Shown piece after piece: positions 31,928 to 40,603 of a stretch of DNA of 64,000 bases. Position 1 is the stretch's first letter. Every line of letters starts with the position of its first letter. The position numbers and the translations under genes were made by a program. This DNA is from Pseudomonadota bacterium (GTDB taxonomy: Bacteria > Pseudomonadota > Alphaproteobacteria > Reyranellales > Reyranellaceae), in assembly GCA_018242505.1 (NCBI GenBank), contig JAFEBU010000063.1:1-64000 (forward strand). Direction: 5' to 3'. Under the pieces are notes generated by a model, which was not told the origin of the DNA, did not search any database, and saw only the letters and a list, made by a program, of their open reading frames with translations.

Positions 31928-33097
31928 ATGAGCGGCACGATCAAACCGCGCGACGCCAGGGAGCTGCGGCAGGCGATCGAGTGGGCGCTGAGCGAAGGCG
32001 CCACGCTCGACGTGCGCGGGGCCGGCAGCAAGCGGGCACTGGGCAAGCCGATGAGAGGCGATCACGTGCTGGACACGTCCGGCATCAGCGGCATCGTCGA
32101 CTATGCGCCGGAGGAGCTGGTGGTGACGTTGCGTGCCGGCACGCCGATGCGCGAGGTCGAGGCCTTGCTCGCCCAGCGCAACCAGATGCTGGCCTTCGAG
32201 CCGCCGGATCTGGGGCCGTTGCTCGGTTGCGCGCCGGGCGAAGGCACGCTGGTCGGCACGCTCATGGGCAATTTCGCCGGACCACGCCGTCTCTCCGCCG
32301 GCGCCGCGCGCGACCACTTGCTGGGCTTCAGCGGCGTCAACGGCCGCGGCGAGGCCTTCAAGTCGGGCGGCCGGGTGATGAAGAACGTCACCGGCTACGA
32401 TCTCTCCAAGCTGATCGCGGGATCGTGGGGCACGCTGGCGGTGCTCGACGAGGTCTCGGTCAAGGTCCTGCCGGCGCCCGATCAGACGCGAACGCTGATC
32501 CTGCGCGGTCTCGACGATGCCGCGGCGGCAAGGGCGATGTGCGCCGCCATGGGCAGCCCGCACGAGATCTCGGGGGCGGCGCATATCGGCGACCGGACGG
32601 CCCTGCGTGTCGAAGGTGTCGCACCTTCGGTCGAAGCGCGTCTCAAAGGTCTGCGCGAGTTGCTCGCCGACACGACTGCGGCGATGGAGGAACTCGGAAC
32701 GTTCGAGAGCCGGGCCTTATGGCGCGATGTGCGGGACGCGGCGCCCCTCGAGGCCGACGCCGACTGGACCGTCTGGCGCCTGTCCTGCCCGCCGACCGCA
32801 GGGGCGGCGATTGTCGGCCGCATCCGCGGCCAACGGCCCGAAGCGAAAGCCTTCTATGACTGGTCGGGCGGCTTGATCTGGCTCGGCCTTCCGCCCCGTC
32901 CCGACGCGGATCATTTTCTAGTGCGCGGCGCCATCGGACCGACCGGCGGTCATGCGACCCTGATCCGGGCCTCGGAGGCGGTGCGCGCGGCCGTACCCGT
33001 CTTCCAGCCCCAGCCGCCCGCGCTCGCGGCACTGGCCACGCGGGTCAAGGAGAGCTTCGACCCCAGGGGCCTCTTCAATCCGGGGCGCATGGGGTAG
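31928..33097 (+). CDS. glcE: Glycolate oxidase subunit GlcE (FAD-binding)
   Basis: 389-aa second FAD-domain subunit of glycolate oxidase. It has the shorter PCMH fold: a degenerate glycine motif LDVRGAGSKRALGKP, then VVTLRAGTPMREVEALLA, FEPPDLG, GTLVGTLMGNFAGPRR and GGRVMKNVTGYDLSKLIAGSWGTLAVLDEVSVKV, all GlcE hallmarks. The C-terminus ends FDPRGLFNPGRM, the usual FAD-oxidase tail. ATG 31928 follows glcD by 13 nt; the stop lies 3 nt before glcF. Confidence 0.95.
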   Translation: MSGTIKPRDARELRQAIEWALSEGATLDVRGAGSKRALGKPMRGDHVLDTSGISGIVDYAPEELVVTLRAGTPMREVEALLAQRNQMLAFEPPDLGPLLGCAPGEGTLVGTLMGNFAGPRRLSAGAARDHLLGFSGVNGRGEAFKSGGRVMKNVTGYDLSKLIAGSWGTLAVLDEVSVKVLPAPDQTRTLILRGLDDAAAARAMCAAMGSPHEISGAAHIGDRTALRVEGVAPSVEARLKGLRELLADTTAAMEELGTFESRALWRDVRDAAPLEADADWTVWRLSCPPTAGAAIVGRIRGQRPEAKAFYDWSGGLIWLGLPPRPDADHFLVRGAIGPTGGHATLIRASEAVRAAVPVFQPQPPALAALATRVKESFDPRGLFNPGRMG

Positions 33098-33100
33098 GGC

Positions 33101-34420
33101 ATGCAGACCAACTTCACCCTGGCCCAGTTGGCCGATCCGGAGACGGCGCGCAGCGAGCAGATCCTGCGCAAGTGCGTGCATTGCGGATTCTGCACGGCCA
33201 CCTGTCCGACCTTCGTGCTGTTGGGAGACGAGTGCGATTCGCCCCGCGGGCGCATCTACCTCATGAAGGCGATGCTGGAGGGCGATCGCGCGCCGATGGC
33301 ATCGGAAGTGCGCCACCTCGATCGCTGCCTCTCGTGCCTGTCCTGCATGACGACCTGCCCATCGGGCGTGAACTACATGCATCTGGTCGATCACGGCCGG
33401 CACCATATCGAGACGACCTACCGGCGCCCGCTGGCGGACCGCGCGTTGCGCCGGCTGCTGGGCTTCCTGATGCCGAGGCCGCAGATCTTCCGCTGGGCTA
33501 CGATGCTTGGCTGGCTCGCCAAACCGGTGGCGGCGGCGCTGCCCGCGGTCAGCAACGATCCTGGCGGCGCCACCTTCCTGCGGCGCGTGAAGGCGATGAT
33601 CGACGCCGTGCCGTTGCGCGTGCCGACGCCCTCGGCGGTCGATCGGCCGCAGACTTTCCCCGCCCGGGGCTCGCGCGTGAAGCGCGTGGCGTTGATGCCA
33701 GGCTGCGGCCAGCAGGTGCTGGCCCCCGAGGTGAACGAGGCGACGGTGCGATTGCTCACCCGGCACGGCGTCGAGGTGGTGAACGTCGCGGGATCGGGCT
33801 GCTGCGGCTCCTCGGTGCAGCATATCGGCGATACCGAACAGGCACTGGAGCTTGCCAAGCGCAACATCGTCGCCTGGCTGAAGGAAGCCGACGGCCAGGG
33901 GCTCGATGCCATTGTCATCAACGCCTCGGGCTGCGGCACGACGGTCAAGGACTATGGCTGCATGTTCGCCGACGATCCGCTGTGGCGCAGCAAGGCCGAG
34001 CGCGTGGCGGCGCTCGCCAGGGATGTGAGCGAGTTCATGGTCGAGGTCGGTCTCGCGAACGTGACTCCGCGGCCGCTCACCGTCGCCTATCATTCGGCCT
34101 GTTCCATGCAGCACGGCCAGAAGGTGAACGAGCAGCCCAGGAAGCTCTTGCGCGATGCCGGTTTCGTCGTGAAGGACGTGCCCGAAGGCCATCTTTGCTG
34201 CGGCTGGGCCGGCACCTACCAGGTGCTGCAGCCCGCGCTGTCGCGCCGATTGCGCGATCGCAAGGTGGCGAACATCGAAAGCGTGAAGCCCGACGTGATC
34301 GCGGCCGGCAATTTCGGCTGTATCGGCAACATCGCGGGCGGGACGGGCATTCCCGTCGTCCACACGGTCGAGCTGCTGGATTGGGCCACCGGAGGACCGG
34401 GGCCGGCGGCGATGAATTGA
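33101..34420 (+). CDS. glcF: Glycolate oxidase iron-sulfur subunit GlcF
   Basis: 439-aa electron-transfer subunit. Two 4Fe-4S clusters are encoded: C25-C28-C31-C35 (CVHCGFCTATCP) and C76-C79-C82-C86 (CLSCLSCMTTCP), each with the classic CxxCxxCxxxCP pattern. The C-terminal half carries two CCG-type modules (GSGCCGSS and HLCCGWAG) found in heterodisulfide-reductase-like and GlcF subunits. It passes electrons from the GlcD/E flavins to the quinone pool. It completes the glcDEF operon. The GlcG-type gene lies elsewhere. Confidence 0.96.
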   Translation: MQTNFTLAQLADPETARSEQILRKCVHCGFCTATCPTFVLLGDECDSPRGRIYLMKAMLEGDRAPMASEVRHLDRCLSCLSCMTTCPSGVNYMHLVDHGRHHIETTYRRPLADRALRRLLGFLMPRPQIFRWATMLGWLAKPVAAALPAVSNDPGGATFLRRVKAMIDAVPLRVPTPSAVDRPQTFPARGSRVKRVALMPGCGQQVLAPEVNEATVRLLTRHGVEVVNVAGSGCCGSSVQHIGDTEQALELAKRNIVAWLKEADGQGLDAIVINASGCGTTVKDYGCMFADDPLWRSKAERVAALARDVSEFMVEVGLANVTPRPLTVAYHSACSMQHGQKVNEQPRKLLRDAGFVVKDVPEGHLCCGWAGTYQVLQPALSRRLRDRKVANIESVKPDVIAAGNFGCIGNIAGGTGIPVVHTVELLDWATGGPGPAAMN

Positions 34421-34424
34421 CGGC

Positions 34425-35036
34425 ATGGACCTCGTTCGCGCTTGCCTTGCCGGCCTGCTCGGCCTGATGCTGGCGGCGGGCGCCTGTGCACAGACCTCGA
34501 ATAGCGACAATGGGAGGGCCGCCGTGCTCGATACCTTGTTCGCCAAGCTGCAATCCACCACCGATCCCGTGGCGGCCCAGGCGCTCGAACAGGCGATCTG
34601 GGAGCAATGGACCATGGTGCCCGATCCCGGCCAGCGCCAGCTCATGCTGCGCGGCATGGCCGAGATGCAGCAGCAGGACCTGCAGGGCGCCGTCGCGACC
34701 TTCACCAGGCTGATCGAGATCGCCCCCGACCTTTCGGAGGCATGGAACAAGCGGGCCACCGTCTACTGGCTGCTTGGCAACCTCGAGGCTTCCATCGCCG
34801 ATATCTGCGAAACCGTGAAGCGCGAGCCGCGCCACTTCGGCGCCTATTCCGGGCTCGGCATGATCCGTGCGCAAATGGGCGAGCCGGCGCGAGCCGCCGC
34901 CGCCTTCGAGCTGGCGCGCAAGTACAATCCGCATATCGTCGGCCTCGACGAGGAGATCGCGCGGCTCAAGGCCCAGGCCGGTCCCGACAGTCCCGTCGAC
35001 CCGCTGGGTTGCGGCCAGCGTACCGCCGGAAGATAG
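34425..35036 (+). CDS. TPR-repeat exported protein
   Basis: 203-aa secreted or periplasmic protein. The N-terminus has a signal sequence, LVRACLAGLLGLMLAAGACAQ; a Cys at the end of the hydrophobic run (AAGAC) may also act as a lipobox. The rest is helical with tetratricopeptide repeats: one centred on DLQGAVATFTRLIEIAPDLSEAWNKRA, another on GNLEASIADICETVKREPRHFGAYSGLG, and a third on GEPARAAAAFELARKYNP. TPRs mediate protein contacts. It begins 4 nt after glcF, so it may be co-transcribed, but no functional tie to glycolate oxidation is evident. Confidence 0.82.
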   Translation: MDLVRACLAGLLGLMLAAGACAQTSNSDNGRAAVLDTLFAKLQSTTDPVAAQALEQAIWEQWTMVPDPGQRQLMLRGMAEMQQQDLQGAVATFTRLIEIAPDLSEAWNKRATVYWLLGNLEASIADICETVKREPRHFGAYSGLGMIRAQMGEPARAAAAFELARKYNPHIVGLDEEIARLKAQAGPDSPVDPLGCGQRTAGR

Positions 35037-35066
35037 TGCCGGGTCTTTGCAACAGGAGTTGGGGTA

Positions 35067-36302
35067 ATGGCGGCATTGTATGTCGGCGGCCGGTTGTTCG
35101 ATGGCGAGAAGGTGCTGGACGGCCAGGCGGTCCTCGAGGAGGGCGGCAAGGTCAAGCGCATTGCGCCGGCTGGCGAATTCAAGGGATTTGCCGGCGAGAA
35201 GGTCGACACCTCCGGCGGCACGCTGATCCCCGGCATGATCGACTGCCACGTCCATTCGCTCTCCGGTGCGGAAGGCAATCCCGGCGCCGCCCAGGACCGT
35301 CTGAGCGCGGCCCAGCTCACCGTGCGCGGCATGGAATTCATGCGCGCGACTCTTGAAGGCGGCATCACCGCCGTGCGCGACTGCGGCGGCAAGGATTACA
35401 TCGAGTTCGCTATTCGCGACGCATACAACAACGGCCGCTTCCTCGGACCGACGATGCGCTGCGCCGGCCGGATGATCTGCATGACGGGCGGCCATGGCAA
35501 TCGCACCGGCCGGGTCGCCGATGGGCCCGACGAGGTCGTGAAGGCGGTGCGGGAGCAGATCCATGCGGGCTCCGACCTGATCAAGATCATGGCGACGGGC
35601 GGCGTGATGACGCCGGGCGTCAATCCCGAGGATGCGCACTATTCGGCCGAGGAGATGAAGGCGGGCATCACGGAGGCGCATCGCTTCCACAAGTGCTGCG
35701 CCAGCCACGCCCAGGGCGCGCTCGGCATCCTGAATGCGGTGCGCGGCGGCATCGATTCGATCGAGCACGGCATCTTCATGACCGACGAGTGCGTGAACGA
35801 GATGAAGGAGCGCGGCGTCTGGCTGGTGCCGACGCTCGCTGCCGTGAAGAACATCCTGAAAGGCTATGACGACGGCGATCGCTCGATCCCTGACTACGTG
35901 ATCGAGAAGGCGCGCCGCGTATTCGACCGCCACATCGCCTCGATCAAGATGTACTACAAGGCGGGCGGCCGCATCGCCATGGGGACCGATGCCGGCACGC
36001 CGCACAACCGGCACGGCGAGAATGCGCGCGAGCTCGAGTTCATGTGCGAGATCGGCATTTCCTCGCGCGATTCGCTTTTCTTCGCGACGGCGAGTGCCGC
36101 CGACCTCATGCGGCTTGCCGACCAGGGGCGCGTCAAGGAGGGCAACTCCGCCGACTTCGTATTGTGCGACGGCGATCCTCTGGCCGACATCAAGCGCGCC
36201 GCCCGCAAGGAGAACCATCGCCTAGTGGTGAAGCGCGGGCAGGTCGCCAAGGATAATCGCGCCGCCTTCGTTCCGGCCGCTGTTCGCGCGGCGGCAGACT
36301 AG
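35067..36302 (+). CDS. Amidohydrolase family protein (imidazolonepropionase-like)
   Basis: 411-aa metal-dependent hydrolase of the amidohydrolase superfamily. The first metal site is DCHVH (H61, H63), then a candidate carbamylated or bridging lysine in DLIKIMATGG. Metal histidines follow in ASHAQG and IEHGIF, and the catalytic Asp is in MGTDAGTPHNRHGEN. Late ADFVLCDGDPLADI is the usual C-terminal beta-domain piece. This architecture occurs in imidazolonepropionase-like and Xaa-Pro (prolidase-type) enzymes. It would hydrolyse an amide or cyclic amide in the cytoplasm. The Shine-Dalgarno AACAGGAG lies upstream. Substrate unknown. Confidence 0.87.
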   Translation: MAALYVGGRLFDGEKVLDGQAVLEEGGKVKRIAPAGEFKGFAGEKVDTSGGTLIPGMIDCHVHSLSGAEGNPGAAQDRLSAAQLTVRGMEFMRATLEGGITAVRDCGGKDYIEFAIRDAYNNGRFLGPTMRCAGRMICMTGGHGNRTGRVADGPDEVVKAVREQIHAGSDLIKIMATGGVMTPGVNPEDAHYSAEEMKAGITEAHRFHKCCASHAQGALGILNAVRGGIDSIEHGIFMTDECVNEMKERGVWLVPTLAAVKNILKGYDDGDRSIPDYVIEKARRVFDRHIASIKMYYKAGGRIAMGTDAGTPHNRHGENARELEFMCEIGISSRDSLFFATASAADLMRLADQGRVKEGNSADFVLCDGDPLADIKRAARKENHRLVVKRGQVAKDNRAAFVPAAVRAAAD

Positions 36303-36338
36303 CGGCGACCGGTCGGAGGACCATCGGCAGGGGAGCCC

Positions 36339-38978
36339 TTGGACTACGTCTTCCTGATCCTGTTGGGGCTCGCCTGGGCGCTCGGCACGCCGATCGTGGC
36401 GATCATGGCGCTGGTCCGTACCTCGGGCCTGCGCGACCAGAATGCTCGGCTTGCGGCCGAGATCGCGGCGTTGCGGCGGCAGATCGCGGAGCCACCGTCA
36501 TCTCCACCTGAAGAAGCGACGGCGGCATCGCCACTGGAGGCAGTTGCGCCGTCGTCCGAAACGCCCGCGCCGGTGCCCCCGCTATCCGAAGCGCCGGCGC
36601 CGCTGCCGCCGCCATTCGAGATCGAACCGGAGGCGGAAGGCGCGACGCCGTCTCCACCGCCATCTTTCGACAGCCCCGATACGGCGCCTGCCAAAGTCGG
36701 TTGGGAGCAGCGGCTGGGCGCGCGCGCCTTTGTCTGGGTCGGCGCGATCACGCTGGCGCTGGCTGCCGTCTTCCTCGTGCGCTACTCGATCGACGAAGGC
36801 TATCTCTCGCCTGAAGTGCGGGTGATCCTGGCGGCCCTGTTCGGCTTTGGCCTCATTGCGGGCGCGGAGAAGGTGCGGGCACGCGACGATCGCGTGGCGC
36901 AGGCGATGGCGGCAGCCGGCGTCGCCGCCCTTTACGGAGCTCTGTTCGCGGCGGTCGCGCTTTACGGGATGATTTCGCAGGTGGCGGCGGGCGGTGGGGC
37001 CGTGGCGCTTACCGCTTTCGCCATCGGCCTGTCGTTGCGCCATGGCATCTTCGTGGCCGGACTTGCTTTCGTCGGCGGCTTCGTCAGCCCGGCGATCATC
37101 GGCAGCGAGACGCCGAACGTGCCGGTGCTGTTCGGCTATCTGCTGGCGATCGCCGCCGGAACGCTGGGCGTGATCCGCCACCGGGGCTGGTGGCCGCTGG
37201 GGTGGGGCGTGCTTGCCGGTGCGGCGCTCTGGACGATCGTCTGGATGACGACCACGACCGACGGGCTGCCGTGGGTCGGCGCTTTCCTCGTGGCCGTGGC
37301 CGGCCTGTTCGTCTGGGCGAGCTGGAAGCGGCTTGGCGAAAACGAGAATCCGACAGTCGACGTCGTTGCGCTGATATGGGCGGCGTTGACCGGTACCGGC
37401 GTCCTCCTCGTTGCCGTCATCGTCCAGGACAGCGGACAGCAGGATGCCGGCTGGCTGGCGCTCGCCGCGCATGGCATCGGCACCTATGCGCTTGGGCGCT
37501 GGGCGCCACGCTTCCAGTACCAGGCTGTCCTCGCCCCGGTGCTGTCGCTGGCGGCGCTTGCCCTGTGGTGGCTCACCATGTCGGGCGCAAGCCTTGGCTG
37601 GGATGCCGATCGCTTCGCCACGATCGCGATCCTGCTCGGCGGGCTCTATGCGGCGGGTGCCTTCGCCCTGATGTGGAATGCGGCCCGGCCCGGCTTCTGG
37701 GCGGCGCTGTCGGTCGCGGCTGCCCTCGCGCATTTCCTGTTGTGTTGGTACGTCCTGCGTTCGCTGAAGACCGCAACGCCGTGGGGGCTCGTCAGCATCG
37801 GCCTTGCCGTGCCGTTCCTGGTCGGCGCGGAGCGGCTGGTGCACTGGCGGCAGCGTATGGCTGGCGCAACGGAAGCGCTGGGCTTCCTGGCCGCTGGCGT
37901 CTCCTTCTTCATCGCCGCCGCCATCCCCCTGGAACTCAGCCGCGAATGGATCACGGTCGCCTATGCCATCGAGCTTGCCGCAGTTGCCGCCATCGCTGCC
38001 ATGCTCGATCTGGTCGCCATACGCCGGATCTGCTGGGGCCTGCTGGCGGTCGTGGTCGCGCGCTTCGTCCTCAATCCCTGGGTGCTCGATTATCCGCTGG
38101 GCGTGACGCCGATCCTGAACTGGATCCTCTGGGGCTATGGCATCGCGATAGCGGCGCTCGTGGTCGGGCTGCGCTATTTGCGGCAGATGCGTGACGAGCC
38201 GCTGGCACGCGCCACCGAGGCGGCCATCGCGCTCCTCGCCTTCATGCTGGCGACGCTCGAGGTGCGCAGCCTCTTCCAGCGCGGATCGATGGATGCGTTC
38301 GATACCTCGTTCATGGAGCGCGCCTTCTATGTGCTCGTGTGGGGAGCCTTCGCACTTGCAGCGCTGTGGATGGCGCGCGGGCGACGGGACGTCGTCGCGT
38401 TATGGGCGTGGCGCGCCAGCGGGCTCCTCGCCTTGGGCACGGTGTTGGTCGGGCAGGTGCTGATCGCCAATCCGATCTTCGAATCGGCCAATGTCGGCCG
38501 ACTGCCGATCCTGAATGGCCTGCTGCTTGCCTATGCCGTTCCGGCGGCAATGGTGGCGGTGGCGCGTCGCTGGATGGTGGACGTGGAGAAGGACAGGGTT
38601 CCAGGCATGCTCGTGGCGGTGGCAGCCGGCATCCTTGCCTTCGTCTATCTCTCGCTCGAGGTGCGCCATTTCTTCGATCCCGATTTCGAGCGTCCGGGCC
38701 TGGAGGCGGAAGGTGTCGAGCTCTACGCCTATTCCATCGTCTGGCTGCTGTTCGGCGTGGCGCTGCTGGCCTTCGGCTTCGCGCGAGGCTCGGCGGTGTT
38801 CCGCCATACGGGCATGGCGCTGGTCTGCATCGTGGTGCTCAAGGTATTCCTGATCGACCTCGCCGGTCTGCAGGGGTTGCTGAGGGTCGTTTCCTTCCTC
38901 GGCCTCGGTGCAGCGCTGCTCGGCCTCGGTTTCGTCTATCGCCGCCTCGGTTTCGATCCAATGCCTGAGAAGAAGTAG
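36339..38978 (+). CDS. DUF2339 multi-spanning membrane protein
   Basis: 879-aa inner-membrane protein of the DUF2339 family. The order of parts is an N-terminal transmembrane helix, a short coiled coil (LRDQNARLAAEIAALRRQI), a proline/serine-rich linker of about 70 residues, then WEQRLGARAFVWVGAITLALAAVFLVRYS and roughly two dozen hydrophobic segments, ending in YRRLGFDPMPEKK. TTG 36339 is used because GGGGAG lies 5-6 nt upstream and the frame then starts directly with a membrane helix. Function unknown; a transporter or envelope-scaffold role has not been shown. It lies 3 nt before paaK. Confidence 0.85.
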   Translation: MDYVFLILLGLAWALGTPIVAIMALVRTSGLRDQNARLAAEIAALRRQIAEPPSSPPEEATAASPLEAVAPSSETPAPVPPLSEAPAPLPPPFEIEPEAEGATPSPPPSFDSPDTAPAKVGWEQRLGARAFVWVGAITLALAAVFLVRYSIDEGYLSPEVRVILAALFGFGLIAGAEKVRARDDRVAQAMAAAGVAALYGALFAAVALYGMISQVAAGGGAVALTAFAIGLSLRHGIFVAGLAFVGGFVSPAIIGSETPNVPVLFGYLLAIAAGTLGVIRHRGWWPLGWGVLAGAALWTIVWMTTTTDGLPWVGAFLVAVAGLFVWASWKRLGENENPTVDVVALIWAALTGTGVLLVAVIVQDSGQQDAGWLALAAHGIGTYALGRWAPRFQYQAVLAPVLSLAALALWWLTMSGASLGWDADRFATIAILLGGLYAAGAFALMWNAARPGFWAALSVAAALAHFLLCWYVLRSLKTATPWGLVSIGLAVPFLVGAERLVHWRQRMAGATEALGFLAAGVSFFIAAAIPLELSREWITVAYAIELAAVAAIAAMLDLVAIRRICWGLLAVVVARFVLNPWVLDYPLGVTPILNWILWGYGIAIAALVVGLRYLRQMRDEPLARATEAAIALLAFMLATLEVRSLFQRGSMDAFDTSFMERAFYVLVWGAFALAALWMARGRRDVVALWAWRASGLLALGTVLVGQVLIANPIFESANVGRLPILNGLLLAYAVPAAMVAVARRWMVDVEKDRVPGMLVAVAAGILAFVYLSLEVRHFFDPDFERPGLEAEGVELYAYSIVWLLFGVALLAFGFARGSAVFRHTGMALVCIVVLKVFLIDLAGLQGLLRVVSFLGLGAALLGLGFVYRRLGFDPMPEKK

Positions 38979-38981
38979 ATC

Positions 38982-40262
38982 ATGCACTTTCCCGAGTTCG
39001 ATTTCAGCCTCGACGCCCTGCGGGCGCTTCAACTCGACCGGCTGAAGGCCGCGCTGGCCCACGCCTATGCTCATCAGGCGCCATATCGGGCGAAGTGCGT
39101 GGCCGCCGGTGTCCAGCCCGACGACCTGCGCTCGCTGGCTGACTTGCGACATTTCCCCTTCACCGAGAAGGCCGACCTGCGCGAGGCCTATCCGTTCGGC
39201 ATGTTCGCCATTCCGCGCGAGAAGTGCGTGCGCATCCACGCCTCGAGCGGCACGACGGGGCGACCGACGGTGGTGGGCTATTCGGCGAAGGACATCGATA
39301 CCTGGAGCGAGCTGATGGCGCGCTCGCTCTATGCCGGCGGGGCGCGTCCAGGCGACATCCTGCACAATGCCTATGGCTACGGCCTGTTCACCGGCGGCCT
39401 CGGCTTCCACTACGGCGCCGAACGGTTGGGCTGCACGGTGGTGCCGATGTCGGGCGGCTTCGGCGAGCGCCAGGTCCAGCTCATCACCGATTTCGGTGCG
39501 CATGGCGTTCTGATGACACCCTCCTACATGATGGCGATCGCCGACGAGTTCGATCGCGCCGGCGTCGATCCGCGCAAGACGGCGCTCAGGTTCGGCTTCT
39601 TCGGCGCCGAGCCCTGGACCGAAGGCATGCGGGCGGAGATCGAGCAGCGCCTCGGCATCAACGCGATCGATGTCTATGGCCTGAGCGAGGTGATGGGACC
39701 AGGCGTCTCCTGCGAGTTCGCCGACGCCAAGGGCGGGCCCACGATCTGGGAAGATCACTTCCTGCCCGAGGCGGTCGATCCCGAAACCGGGATGCCGGTT
39801 CCGGACGGCCAGCCGGGCGAGCTTGTCTTCACCTCGCTCAGCAAGGAGGCGATGCCCGTCATCCGTTACCGCACGCGCGACCTCACGCGCCTGCTGCCGG
39901 GCGAGGCCACGGTGATGCGCCGCATGGCCAAGATCACCGGCCGCAGCGACGACATGCTGATCGTGCGCGGCGTCAACCTGTTCCCGAGCCAGGTCGAGGA
40001 GCAGATCCTGCGCGACCCCGCGCTGACGGGGCACTACGTGATCGAGCTCACGCGCACCGGCGCGCTGGACGATCTCGTGGTGAGGGTCGAAAGCCGGACC
40101 AGCCTCGTGGGCGACGACATCGTCCGAAGCACCACCGAGCTGGTGCGGCGCCTCAAAGGCATGTGCGGGCTGTCGGCGATGATCGAGATCGTGACTCCCG
40201 GCGCCATCGAGCGGTCGATGGGCAAGGCGCGGCGGGTGATCGACCGGCGACCGAAGGCGTGA
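38982..40262 (+). CDS. paaK: Phenylacetate-CoA ligase-type enzyme
   Basis: 426-aa adenylate-forming ligase of the PaaK family, which activates phenylacetate or related aryl/aliphatic acids with ATP and CoA. It has the short PaaK layout: FPFTEKADLREAYPFG near 59-73, the P-loop SSGTTGRPT (88-96), VYGLSEVMGPGVSCEF with the adenine-pocket Glu, RTRDLTRLLPGEA, and the C-terminal GRSDDMLIVRGVNLFPSQVEEQI. Length matches PaaK (about 430 aa). No other paa genes are present, so the true acid could be different. It ends convergently with a small membrane-protein gene 21 nt away. Confidence 0.9.
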   Translation: MHFPEFDFSLDALRALQLDRLKAALAHAYAHQAPYRAKCVAAGVQPDDLRSLADLRHFPFTEKADLREAYPFGMFAIPREKCVRIHASSGTTGRPTVVGYSAKDIDTWSELMARSLYAGGARPGDILHNAYGYGLFTGGLGFHYGAERLGCTVVPMSGGFGERQVQLITDFGAHGVLMTPSYMMAIADEFDRAGVDPRKTALRFGFFGAEPWTEGMRAEIEQRLGINAIDVYGLSEVMGPGVSCEFADAKGGPTIWEDHFLPEAVDPETGMPVPDGQPGELVFTSLSKEAMPVIRYRTRDLTRLLPGEATVMRRMAKITGRSDDMLIVRGVNLFPSQVEEQILRDPALTGHYVIELTRTGALDDLVVRVESRTSLVGDDIVRSTTELVRRLKGMCGLSAMIEIVTPGAIERSMGKARRVIDRRPKA

Positions 40263-40283
40263 ACCGGCTGTCGGATTCCTTCG

Positions 40284-40487
40284 TTACAGTTGCCCGGTGG
40301 CGAGCTTGATCCTGGCGCCGATCAGCGCCGGATCGACCGGCGCACGGCCCGCATGATCCGGCCATTGCGAAGAAGAGATCAGCGCTGCTGTGTCCTGGGC
40401 GCGGGCGTTGTGAGGGTTGTGGGCCGCAACGACGGCCAAAAACGCCAGAATCGTGGCAGCGAGAACGAGATAGTCCACCCAGTTCAA
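40284..40487 (-). CDS. Small single-pass membrane protein
   Basis: 67-aa protein not recognised as a family. One N-terminal hydrophobic segment (WVDYLVLAATILAFLAVVAA) would form a transmembrane helix or uncleaved signal anchor; the remaining 45 residues are polar. TTG 40487 is chosen since AGGAG lies 5 nt upstream; an ATG at 40535 would add an unconserved polar leader. It follows pyk by 116 nt on the same strand and may be the last gene of that unit. Coding status is supported by the ribosome-binding site and an orderly hydrophobic pattern only. Confidence 0.5.
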   Translation of the reverse strand: MNWVDYLVLAATILAFLAVVAAHNPHNARAQDTAALISSSQWPDHAGRAPVDPALIGARIKLATGQL

Positions 40488-40603
40488 GGCTGCTCCTCTG
40501 GAGCGGTTGACAGCTTTCGATCGGTCGCTTTCCACGTCGCCTCGCAGTGCCTTCTGAAAGGACTACGACGGAACCTTTTCGGCCATCCCCGAACTTTCGG
40601 CGC

